23,406 nt of DNA from an uncultured Collinsella sp. (GTDB taxonomy: Bacteria; Actinomycetota; Coriobacteriia; Coriobacteriales; Coriobacteriaceae): contig CABUCQ010000023.1 in NCBI GenBank assembly GCA_902490095.1, forward strand, positions 1 through 23,406. The letters run 5' to 3'. The notes under the pieces are model-generated. The model worked only from the letters and a program-made list of their open reading frames with translations, searched no databases and had not been told where the DNA came from. Each line of letters begins with the position of its first letter. The first letter of the stretch is position 1. Positions 1 to 6,530 of the stretch are shown here, in pieces. Made by a program: the position numbers and the translations under genes.

Positions 1-38
1 GTGGGCGGCGGTGCTGATTCGCAATATAGGTGGTGTCG

Positions 39-70
39 AAAGGGCCTAGGACTCAGCGCGCCCTTTCTTT
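39..70 (+). terminator. Probable intrinsic terminator of an upstream gene outside the window
   Basis: A 7-bp stem (AAAGGGC at 39-45 pairing with GCCCTTT at 60-66) with a 14-nt loop is followed by CTTT. It ends 26 bases before the next start codon, so it most likely closes transcription of a gene to the left of the window. The first 38 bases are too short to assign to a gene. Confidence 0.5.
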
Positions 71-95
71 AGACGACCGATCAGGGTGATATTTC

Positions 96-2537
96 GTGGC
101 AGAGCGTCCGACTTATAAGCTCAAGTTTCTCGATCCCAAGAAGCGCTTTCCGGTGATGCCCGAGCAGCCTGCAGGGCGCTCGTATGGCGTTGTTTGGAAA
201 CTCTTTGGTGACGATCCGCACGAATCATGCTACGCCGTTGAATTCGTCGGCAAGAGCCATGTGTCACTTTTAGGCTACGTGAGCGTTTCGGGCGAAGTGT
301 ACAAGGTGGACCGCCCCGTTAGCGAGGCGCCGTTGCCCGATGATCCCGATATGCAACTGGTTCTTGATGAGTCCGACTCCAGCATTGGCGAGATTGCGGT
401 AAGGGGCGCCGATGGGACGATGCGTCCCCGGGCGCGGGTCATCGGCTCTCCAAAAGGCCCTATGCGCGAGCAGTCCGACCGCGAGACATGGAATTCGGCC
501 CGCAGCCTCCCTTACGGTGAGTTCATGGCATCTATGTTCTTGCGCTACGTGATATTTGCCGACTCCGAAAATGCTATTACGACCACGGCAGACACCCATA
601 GGCTCGACGAGAGCATGCACAATGTCGTCGACAAGATCAAACTCGTCAAGCTGCCCGAGCCAGTCGAAGTGCTGCTGGGCTTTGATTCGACGCCACTTCC
701 CGACGCCATCGAGACATTGCTCTACCGCATTGACCATACGGATAATCCGAGCGGCATCGAGCGCTATGCCGCGGCCCTGATGGGCGAAGTCAATCTGCCT
801 CGTCTGCGTACCATAGCGGCAAAAACCGAAATGAGCTTGGCCCGTATCGACCGTTCAAAGCTCTTTTACCTCAATTTCGATCGCAGCCTGCTGGATCAGG
901 ACGAGATCGACACCTTGCTTGCCATTGAGTGCCGCCTGAACCGCCTCTCGGGCATCCTTGAGCGTATCGGAGCCGGATTGGCCCCTGTCGCCTCATCGCC
1001 AAGCTTTGAGGGTTGCTCGCTCTTTGATCTGTGGCACATCTCTAAGACGACCAACGATGTTCCTCGCTTGCTCGAAACGCTGTCGAGCGACAACCCGTGG
1101 GCCAAGCCGGGAACCGTTGCGTGCCAACCGGGTGGCGAGTGGGACGTGCGCACCCGCTTTGCACGAATTGTCGAGGCGCTCAACGTGGTCACGCGACTCG
1201 ACTATACCTATCGTGTCAACGTTGTCGAGGGGATTATGCTCGTCCAGTTTGGGCGCTCTGTCGTTGATGCCATGCCGCAGCGTGAATACGATGCTCAGGA
1301 TGACGCTTGGCGCGAGCTGGACGAGGGTGCGCGCGAGATCTGGGCCGCGGAGCACGACGCGCGCGTAGCGCTCACGCTTGCAGCGGCTTGCTTTGCCGCG
1401 GGTGCCTGCATCACGCGCTGCTATGTGCAGATTGAGGCTCCCGACAACGAGCGGGATGTGAACATCGTCGCAACGTATTCCTTTGCCCGTGCCGAGTATC
1501 TTGCCGATTGTGTTCCCGTCGCCAAGGATCTTGAGAGCATGGATATGGACGATATGCCGTGCAAGCGCATACTTGAGGCATATGAGGCGACCACGCCGGA
1601 TATGATTGAGCCTGCTGAGGTCCACGCTCGCCCGCGTGACGACCATCGTCCGCTGCCGCCGGCGTTGCGCGACCTGCTGCTTGCCGATACGGCTGACGAG
1701 TTGGAAGTCATGGAAGAGGATGGCGACCCGTACGTGGCCCGTGTTGTTGAATTGCGCGAGCAGTCTAAAATTGACCGTGCGGGTGCATTCGAGGGCTTTT
1801 CTCGTTTGGCTGAGGAGCTGGAGGCCAAGTGTGCCGTTGCCGAGCTCTTGGCAACGGGGCCGGTTCAAACGCAGTTCTGCGACAACCAGTTGGTACGCAT
1901 GGTGCTGCCGGTGATGGAGGAAGATCGTTCCGTGCGCATTCTGCGCGCGCCCGATGCGCTGTACTTTGCCCAGCACGAGATTTGCAGCTTTTACGCCGAG
2001 CAGGAAGATTTTGAGCGCGCATTGCCCGAGGTGCGCCGCCTTTACGATTTGGCGCGCTCGTCCATGCAGTCTCACTTTGCGTTGATTAACGTGCTGGCGC
2101 GTCTGGAGCGTTTTGACGAGGTTATCGAGGTGGCCCGTCACGGCTTGCGCATCGCGAGCGATCGTCCCTCGATCGGCTACCTGTTTTACCGTTTGGCATT
2201 TGCATACTGGAACTGCGATCAGCTCGAGCTGGCGCTGGCGTGCTACCGCCTCGTGCCGCGCGGCGAGGAGTCGGGCAGCAGCGCGCTGGAGGAAATGCAG
2301 GGCCTCATGAACGAGATGGGCATCAATGAGCCTCCGACGTTCGATGATGCGGTTGAGACCATCCGCAAGGCGGGGCTCGAGTTGCCGCCGGTGCCCGCCG
2401 TGACCAACCAGCTGGCGGATGCTGCCGTACAACTCGTTGATAACGGTTTCTTCTTCCTGGCGCGCGGCTGTATCTTCCAGATGTGGCGCACCATGGGCAA
2501 CGATGAGCTAGGCTCCCTCAACCGCTCGCTGGGGTAG
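96..2537 (+). CDS. Large unrecognised protein with C-terminal TPR-like repeats
   Basis: An 813-residue open frame starting at GTG 96, preceded by AGGGTG at 83-88 with a 7-nt spacing. I do not recognise the family. It has no signal peptide and no convincing membrane segment, so it is probably cytosolic. The N-terminal part (about residues 8-70) looks beta-rich; the middle is acidic and mixed. From about residue 618 to 740 there are helix-turn-helix pairs typical of tetratricopeptide repeats, e.g. YAEQEDFERALPEVRRLYD followed by ALINVLARLERFDEVIEVA and YRLAFAYWNCDQLELALACY. Such repeats bind protein partners. It stands alone: the upstream terminator and the palindrome region downstream separate it from neighbours. 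Codon use matches the GC-rich genes around it, so it looks native. A regulatory or scaffold role is conceivable, but nothing in the sequence proves it. Confidence 0.8.
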   Translation: MAERPTYKLKFLDPKKRFPVMPEQPAGRSYGVVWKLFGDDPHESCYAVEFVGKSHVSLLGYVSVSGEVYKVDRPVSEAPLPDDPDMQLVLDESDSSIGEIAVRGADGTMRPRARVIGSPKGPMREQSDRETWNSARSLPYGEFMASMFLRYVIFADSENAITTTADTHRLDESMHNVVDKIKLVKLPEPVEVLLGFDSTPLPDAIETLLYRIDHTDNPSGIERYAAALMGEVNLPRLRTIAAKTEMSLARIDRSKLFYLNFDRSLLDQDEIDTLLAIECRLNRLSGILERIGAGLAPVASSPSFEGCSLFDLWHISKTTNDVPRLLETLSSDNPWAKPGTVACQPGGEWDVRTRFARIVEALNVVTRLDYTYRVNVVEGIMLVQFGRSVVDAMPQREYDAQDDAWRELDEGAREIWAAEHDARVALTLAAACFAAGACITRCYVQIEAPDNERDVNIVATYSFARAEYLADCVPVAKDLESMDMDDMPCKRILEAYEATTPDMIEPAEVHARPRDDHRPLPPALRDLLLADTADELEVMEEDGDPYVARVVELREQSKIDRAGAFEGFSRLAEELEAKCAVAELLATGPVQTQFCDNQLVRMVLPVMEEDRSVRILRAPDALYFAQHEICSFYAEQEDFERALPEVRRLYDLARSSMQSHFALINVLARLERFDEVIEVARHGLRIASDRPSIGYLFYRLAFAYWNCDQLELALACYRLVPRGEESGSSALEEMQGLMNEMGINEPPTFDDAVETIRKAGLELPPVPAVTNQLADAAVQLVDNGFFFLARGCIFQMWRTMGNDELGSLNRSLG

Positions 2538-2566
2538 GGGCGGTATAGCGGGACTACATCGTGCTC

Positions 2567-2639
2567 GGCCTCCCATTTGTTCAGTATACTGAACAAAAAT
2601 TGCTATAATTTGTTCAGTATATTGAACAAATGGGAGGCC
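2567..2639. repeat. Double palindrome enclosing the promoter and RBS of the DUF4143 ATPase
   Basis: Two 31-bp arms (2567-2597 and 2609-2639) are reverse complements with one mismatch (2584 against 2622), separated by 11 bp. Each arm contains a 22-bp palindrome: 2576-2597 is perfect, with core TTCAGTATACTGAA, and 2609-2630 has one mismatch. The two inner palindromes are thus also direct repeats 33 bp apart, about three helical turns, as expected of two operator sites for a dimeric repressor. A -10 box lies between them and the outer arm ends include the GGGAGG ribosome binding site (2632-2637) and its complement. Confidence 0.85.
2601..2609 (+). promoter_or_regulatory. Extended -10 promoter between the two operators
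   Basis: TGC followed by a perfect TATAAT at 2604-2609 forms an extended -10 element. No good -35 is placed 17 bp upstream, which extended -10 promoters can tolerate. The predicted start of transcription, near 2616, falls inside the second palindrome, so a protein bound to either palindrome would block it. Confidence 0.6.
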
Positions 2640-2641
2640 CT

Positions 2642-3928
2642 ATGAATCGCGAACTCCTAAAGCATGTGATTTTTGACCAACACGAGGTTATTCGCAGCGC
2701 GACGATTGTGCCGCGCCGTTACCACTTGGATCCCCAGGGAAACTATGTCATCACGGGCCTTCGTCGCTCGGGAAAATCAACGCTGCTATATAAAGTTGCG
2801 CGCGATTTGGTTAGAGACGGAGCAGCGTGGAACCAGATAATCTATATCAACTTTGAGGATGAGCGCCTCGCTGAATTCACTTCCGCCGATTTCAACGATA
2901 TCTTGCTCGCCCAAAGCGAACTGAGCGACCGGGAGGGCTATTTTTTCCTTGACGAAGTCCAGAACATCGAGGGCTGGGAAAAATTTGCGCGGCGATTAAC
3001 AGATTCTGGTAGACGCGCCTATATAACGGGCAGCAATGCGAAGATGCTGAGCAGCCAGATTGAAACGACACTTGGCGGTCGTTATCTGGTCAAACACGTT
3101 ACTCCCTACCGATTCGATGAGTATCTAGACGCATTGGGGAAAAGCCGCGACGAGGCGGCTCTGTACTCGACGTCGGGCATGGGTGCCCTGAGCGCGGCGT
3201 TCGATTCTTTTTATACCTACGGTGGGTTCCCTGAGTCCCTTCGTTATGGGGCACCGCGAGAATATGTTGAGAGTGTCTATCAAAAAGTTTTGCTCGGAGA
3301 TGTCGTTGCGCGCAACAGCGTACGTAACCCCCAGGCTATGCGCGTGCTTGTGAAGAAAGTTGCGGAAACGGTCCACAACGAGGCTTCTTTTTCATCCCTG
3401 CACGGAATGCTCAAAGGCATTGGATATGGCCTAAGCAAGGCGGCGCTCATTGAGTACTTGGGGATGATCCAAGAGGCGTACCTGCTATTTGCCGTTAAAA
3501 ATGCGACGGCAAAATTCGTAGAACGAGAAGGTAGCCCCAAATACTATTTTTCGGACAATGGTTTGCTCAACCTCTTCTTGGTGAATAAGGAGCCGGTGCT
3601 GCTCGAAAACGAAATTGCGGTTGCGATGCATGATGTGTACGGAGACGCGCTCTGCTATCTAAAATCCGCAAAAAACGGGATCGACATCGATTTCTACGTG
3701 CCCGAGAGGGGGCTTGCGGTTCAGGTGGCGTATTCGTTGTCGGAAAGCGCTCGGTCGCGCGAAATTGGCAACTTGGTAAAGCTTGCCAAGGTTGATGACG
3801 CCGTGAACAGGCTTGTTATTGTGACAAAGGAAGATGAGGGGGACATCGATGTTGAGGATGCGCACATTGAGGTTATCCCCGCGTGGAAGTTCATCTTGAG
3901 GGACCTCTGCGGCCAACCGAGCGCGTGA
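2642..3928 (+). CDS. AAA ATPase with DUF4143 C-terminal domain
   Basis: A 428-residue protein of the AAA_14/DUF4143 architecture. The start is ATG 2642, because GGGAGG (2632-2637) lies just ahead of it; an in-frame ATG at 2630 would overlap that site. Visible motifs are Walker A GLRRSGKST (residues 39-47), Walker B FFLDE (101-105) and the sensor-like TGSNA (129-133). The C-terminal half carries the family's nuclease-like fold remnant (GIDIDFYV then AVQVAYS), where the usual catalytic lysine seems to be replaced. Family members are common, often sporadic, bacterial ATPases of unknown physiological role, and some sit in mobile or toxin-antitoxin-like settings. Base use is visibly more AT-rich than its neighbours (many AAA, ATT and TTT codons), which suggests horizontal arrival. 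It probably is controlled through the double palindrome in front of it, perhaps by a repressor encoded elsewhere, since the protein itself shows no DNA-binding domain that I can see. Confidence 0.88.
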   Translation: MNRELLKHVIFDQHEVIRSATIVPRRYHLDPQGNYVITGLRRSGKSTLLYKVARDLVRDGAAWNQIIYINFEDERLAEFTSADFNDILLAQSELSDREGYFFLDEVQNIEGWEKFARRLTDSGRRAYITGSNAKMLSSQIETTLGGRYLVKHVTPYRFDEYLDALGKSRDEAALYSTSGMGALSAAFDSFYTYGGFPESLRYGAPREYVESVYQKVLLGDVVARNSVRNPQAMRVLVKKVAETVHNEASFSSLHGMLKGIGYGLSKAALIEYLGMIQEAYLLFAVKNATAKFVEREGSPKYYFSDNGLLNLFLVNKEPVLLENEIAVAMHDVYGDALCYLKSAKNGIDIDFYVPERGLAVQVAYSLSESARSREIGNLVKLAKVDDAVNRLVIVTKEDEGDIDVEDAHIEVIPAWKFILRDLCGQPSA

Positions 3929-4031
3929 TTGGTTCCCATCGGAAGATTGCGGGCTGTTGGGGCTCTCGGGATTACCGGCAACAAAGAATCGTCGCAAATT
4001 CCCTCTTGCCCATCCTCGCCTGTTTGGTTAC

Positions 4032-4037
4032 TATAAA
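4032..4037 (+). promoter_or_regulatory. -10 box of the tRNA-Ser gene
   Basis: TATAAA at 4032-4037 would start transcription about 5 bases before the mature tRNA. No well-spaced -35 is evident; TTGCCC at 4006-4011 is 20 bp away. The 120 bases from 3929 to 4048 hold nothing else that I can support. Confidence 0.4.
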
Positions 4038-4048
4038 ACGGCTGTTAC

Positions 4049-4139
4049 GGAGAGCTGACCGAGAGGCCGAAGGTGCTCGCCTGCTAAGCGAGTATGCCCC
4101 AAAAGGGCATCTGGGGTTCGAATCCCCAGCTCTCCGCCA
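4049..4139 (+). tRNA. tRNA-Ser (anticodon GCU), CCA encoded
   Basis: A complete class II tRNA of 91 bases. The acceptor arms GGAGAGC (4049-4055) and GCTCTCC (4129-4135) pair perfectly, with discriminator G 4136 and an encoded CCA at 4137-4139. The anticodon arm CTCGC-CTGCTAA-GCGAG displays GCT, which reads AGC and AGU serine codons. A long variable arm (about TATGCCCCAAAAGGGCATC) and the T-arm TGGGG-TTCGAAT-CCCCA follow. The long variable arm is diagnostic of serine tRNA. Confidence 0.97.
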
Positions 4140-4153
4140 GTACGAATTTGAAG

Positions 4154-4179
4154 AAGGGTCCCATTTGGGGCCCTTTTTT
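4154..4179 (+). terminator. Intrinsic terminator of tRNA-Ser
   Basis: The stem GGGTCCC (4156-4162) pairs with GGGGCCC (4167-4173), with one G-U pair, across the loop ATTT. It is flanked by AA upstream and followed by six T residues (4174-4179). It lies 16 bases after the encoded CCA. Confidence 0.85.
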
Positions 4180-4190
4180 ATTATCAAGAA

Positions 4191-4213
4191 TGGCGGCTGG
4201 GGATTCGAACCCT
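4191..4213 (-). pseudogene. Relic of a tRNA 3' end, inverted relative to tRNA-Ser
   Basis: Read on the - strand, 4212-4196 gives GGGTTCGAATCCCCAGC, an exact 17-base match to the T-arm and start of the 3' acceptor strand of the neighbouring tRNA-Ser (4114-4130), followed directly by CGCCA as in its 3' end. The four bases TCTC of the acceptor strand are missing and no 5' half, D-arm or anticodon arm is present. It cannot encode a functional tRNA. It may be a leftover of a lost - strand tRNA gene or of a recombination event at the tRNA 3' end. Confidence 0.6.
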
Positions 4214-4214
4214 C

Positions 4215-4246
4215 AAAAAGGAGGCATCCTTTCGGACGCCTCCTTT
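4215..4246 (-). terminator. Intrinsic terminator of the D,D-carboxypeptidase gene
   Basis: On the - strand AAAGGAGGC pairs with GCCTCCTTT around an inner TCC-GAAA-GGA hairpin, giving an almost continuous stem followed by a T run (complement of 4215-4219). It lies 25 bases past the stop codon of the - strand gene. A shorter A/T flank on the other side could also slow + strand transcription coming from the tRNA. Confidence 0.8.
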
Positions 4247-4270
4247 CAGTGGACTTATTATTCTTGCGCC

Positions 4271-5611
4271 CTACATCTCAGGAGCCTTGGCTACGGTCTC
4301 GCTCTCTGCCGCAAGTGGGCGGTTGTCGATGCGGCGGCCCAAGCGATCGAGCTTCACGAGCAGCCATTCAATGGGATTCGGCCCTGCACCTTCCTCGTCG
4401 GCAACCAGGTCCATGACGGCGATCTTGGTGCCGTCCTGCTTGAGCGTGACGCTACCCACCTTGTCGCCCACATGCACCGTGCCCGAAAGATCGTCGTAGC
4501 TAATCTTTTCGGTCACCTTGCCGGCAAGGGAAAACACGGTCGCTTGCGCCGTGGGATCGGCGAGTGTGGCGTCGATCGTCTTATCCGTCCAGTCGGTTTG
4601 GCCAATGCGCGCCATAAGCGGGTTGCCGTTGGCGGTCTTTTCCTGTGTGTTGGCGATTGCGACCGTCACCTTGTGGCCGTAGTACCAGTTGGCAAGGGTG
4701 GCGGTATCGGTAAAGCGCTGGTCGGTGGTGGTGGAGTTCAAAACGACGGTGTAGATCTCGTCGCCGTCGCGGTTGTAGGCGCTCGTAAAGCAATAGCCCG
4801 CGTCGTCGGTGGTACCGGTCTTGCCACCGATGTTGCCATCTTGGCCCAGCAAATAGTTATGCGTGTCCATGGAATGCGAATGGTCGGTGCCGTCGGCGCC
4901 CGTGACCTCGATCCAGGAATCCTCGCTCGCTACGACCTCGCGGATCGTATCGTTTTTCATGGCCTCCTGCATCATCAGCGCTACGTCGTGTGCGGTTGAG
5001 TGCATATCGCCAGCCCACTCATCAAAGTCCAGACCATGCGGGTTTTCAAAAAGCGTACCGGTGCAGCAGAGCTTCTTAGCGCGCTCGTTCATGGCCTTCA
5101 CAAAGGTTGCCTCGGCGTCTTTGGTCTTAGGCTCGATCTTCTTGCCCACATATTCGGCGAGCACGACGGCGGCGTCGTTGCCCGAGGGAATCATCAGGCC
5201 GCGCAGTGCCTGCTCCACGGTAAGCTCGTCGCCTTCGAGCAAGCCGGCGGTCGAATTACCCACGGTGGCTGCGGCGTTGCTCACCGTGACCTTCTCGTCC
5301 ATCTTGCAATTCTCGACGGTTAGGATTGCGGTCATGACCTTGGTGATCGAGGCGATTTTGACCTGCTCATCGGCGCCGCGCCCGTAGTAGACGGTGCCGT
5401 CTTTGCCCATGACGAGCGCATTGGTCGCATCGATATCGGGCAGATTTTCGGCCGTGATGCCGCGCGCATCGGCGGTTTTGCCGCAAACATTGTCGGTCGT
5501 GAGTACTTGGGCGCCGGCGACGGTGGGCACGCCAGCGGCAAGGGCGATAGCGCAGACAAAGCCGGCGGCAAGCTGAGCTGAGCGCTTTGCAAAAGAGGTG
5601 AGGGACTTCAC
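4271..5611 (-). CDS. dacF: D-alanyl-D-alanine carboxypeptidase (PBP5/DacF type), secreted
   Basis: A serine D,D-carboxypeptidase that removes the terminal D-Ala of peptidoglycan pentapeptides outside the membrane. With GTG 5611 as start it has 446 residues: a signal peptide (charged residues 2-10, hydrophobic 13-28, cleavage likely after VAGA at 34), the catalytic motifs SITK (88-91, nucleophile Ser88), SGN (143-145) and KTG (264-266), a PBP5_C-like beta domain around 340-405 and a C-terminal helix (IEWLLVKLDRLGRRI) of the kind that anchors PBP5 enzymes to the membrane. The open frame runs upstream to ATG 5722, but that would bury the signal peptide behind 37 residues and overlap a likely promoter at 5651-5656, so I prefer the GTG although its ribosome binding site is weak. 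It is divergent from a VanRS-like pair, which may respond to the same cell wall conditions. Confidence 0.9.
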   Translation of the reverse strand: MKSLTSFAKRSAQLAAGFVCAIALAAGVPTVAGAQVLTTDNVCGKTADARGITAENLPDIDATNALVMGKDGTVYYGRGADEQVKIASITKVMTAILTVENCKMDEKVTVSNAAATVGNSTAGLLEGDELTVEQALRGLMIPSGNDAAVVLAEYVGKKIEPKTKDAEATFVKAMNERAKKLCCTGTLFENPHGLDFDEWAGDMHSTAHDVALMMQEAMKNDTIREVVASEDSWIEVTGADGTDHSHSMDTHNYLLGQDGNIGGKTGTTDDAGYCFTSAYNRDGDEIYTVVLNSTTTDQRFTDTATLANWYYGHKVTVAIANTQEKTANGNPLMARIGQTDWTDKTIDATLADPTAQATVFSLAGKVTEKISYDDLSGTVHVGDKVGSVTLKQDGTKIAVMDLVADEEGAGPNPIEWLLVKLDRLGRRIDNRPLAAESETVAKAPEM

Positions 5612-5650
5612 AGATTTCGCTTTCGACGGGATGGTCTCTTCTGGAACTAG

Positions 5651-5656
5651 AGTATA
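5651..5656 (-). promoter_or_regulatory. -10 box for dacF
   Basis: TATACT on the - strand (5656 to 5651) would start transcription near 5644, upstream of the preferred GTG start at 5611. The -35 region is poor, consistent with a need for an activator. Confidence 0.4.
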
Positions 5657-5722
5657 TCGTTTGCCGGTGTCGGCGATCATCGCGTGCGTGCGTGGCCCAC
5701 ATCCGCGCCCGAACGGGCACAA

Positions 5723-5749
5723 GGGTGCTTAAGGCCGACTTAATCACCC
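5723..5749. promoter_or_regulatory. Inverted repeat in the dacF/vanR-like divergent promoter region
   Basis: GGGTGCTTAAG (5723-5733) and CTTAATCACCC (5739-5749) form 11-bp arms with one mismatch around the 5-bp spacer GCCGA. It lies about 34 bp upstream of the -10 box CATAAT (5783-5788) of the response regulator gene and about 67 bp upstream of the dacF -10. This is a typical activator position and may serve both directions. Confidence 0.55.
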
Positions 5750-5782
5750 ACGCTTGTTGTGTGTGGCGTGCGCCCCCTCGGG

Positions 5783-5788
5783 CATAAT
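5783..5788 (+). promoter_or_regulatory. -10 box of the VanRS-like operon
   Basis: CATAAT lies 20 bases before the ATG at 5809, followed by a strong AGAGGAG ribosome binding site (5797-5803). No -35 with normal spacing is visible, which would fit a response-regulator-activated promoter. Confidence 0.4.
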
Positions 5789-5808
5789 GGAGCGCGAGAG
5801 GAGCACGC

Positions 5809-6504
5809 ATGAACGAGCGCATTTTGGTAGTTGATGACGAAAAGGCCATCGCCGACTTGGTTGGTATCTACCTTACAAAAGAAGGCTTTGACGTACAGGT
5901 CGCCTATAGCGGGGCCGATGCTGCCAAGGCAATCTTGGAGCAGGAGTTCGATCTGGCGCTGCTGGATGTCATGCTGCCCGATATCGATGGGCTTGAGTTG
6001 CTGCGTACGATCCGTTCCAGCCATACCTATCCCGTGATCATGCTGACGGCGCGCGATGCCCAGCAAGACAAGATCGAGGGCCTTTCGCTTGGCGCGGACG
6101 ATTACGTGGTTAAGCCGTTCCGTCCGCTGGAGCTCATCGCGCGCGTGCACGCTCAGCTTCGTCGCTACACCAGCTACGGTAGCCGTGCACAGGCGGCCGA
6201 GTCGCCGACCATCCAGTTCGACGGCCTAGAGATCAACCGCGATGCCCGTTCCGTAACGGTGGACGGTGCGCCGGTTCGCCTCACGCCCATCGAGTATTCC
6301 ATCTTGCTGTATCTGGTCGAGCATCGCGGCAGTGTGGTGGCCGTGGAGGATTTGTTCCGCGCGGTGTGGAACGAGGATTTTATGCCCGGCTCCAACAATA
6401 CGGTGATGGTGCACATTCGCCACCTGCGCGAAAAGATCGGCGATGACGCTCAAAAGCCGCGCTTTATCAAAAACGTCTGGGGCGTCGGCTACATCATCGA
6501 ATAA
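5809..6504 (+). CDS. OmpR-family response regulator, VanR-like
   Basis: A 231-residue transcription factor. The receiver domain (residues 1-120) has the acidic pocket D9/D10, phosphoacceptor D53 in LLDVMLPD, T80 and K102 in VVKPF. A winged-helix DNA-binding domain (about 135-231) contains LTPIEYSILLYLVEH and ends VWGVGYIIE. The start ATG 5809 has AGAGGAG five bases ahead. It is followed after 26 bases by a sensor kinase very like VanS, so the pair is probably co-transcribed. Known VanR proteins activate vancomycin-resistance genes, but no vanH, ligase or vanX genes are present here; control of the adjacent D,D-carboxypeptidase and other envelope genes is the simpler inference. Confidence 0.9.
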   Translation: MNERILVVDDEKAIADLVGIYLTKEGFDVQVAYSGADAAKAILEQEFDLALLDVMLPDIDGLELLRTIRSSHTYPVIMLTARDAQQDKIEGLSLGADDYVVKPFRPLELIARVHAQLRRYTSYGSRAQAAESPTIQFDGLEINRDARSVTVDGAPVRLTPIEYSILLYLVEHRGSVVAVEDLFRAVWNEDFMPGSNNTVMVHIRHLREKIGDDAQKPRFIKNVWGVGYIIE

Positions 6505-6530
6505 CGCTTTTCGCTTGTGAGGATCTTGAT

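Noticed and set aside
993..2432. 479-codon antisense frame opposite the first gene
   Set aside because: Arg/His/Leu-rich shadow of a GC-rich coding frame, with no ribosome binding site and no family motifs.
4049..4213. Active attachment site of an integrative element at tRNA-Ser
   Set aside because: The tRNA end and its relic are inverted, not direct, repeats only 65 bp apart, and no integrase gene is nearby.
3883..4416. 177-codon open frame across the tRNA-Ser gene, and an antisense frame 3972-4187
   Set aside because: Both read through the tRNA, its terminator and the relic; the antisense one gives the RAGDSNPRC-type peptide typical of false calls over tRNA 3' ends.
4094..4999. 301-codon + strand frame opposite dacF
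   Set aside because: It overlaps tRNA-Ser and terminators and is the complement of a clear D,D-carboxypeptidase with SxxK, SGN and KTG motifs.
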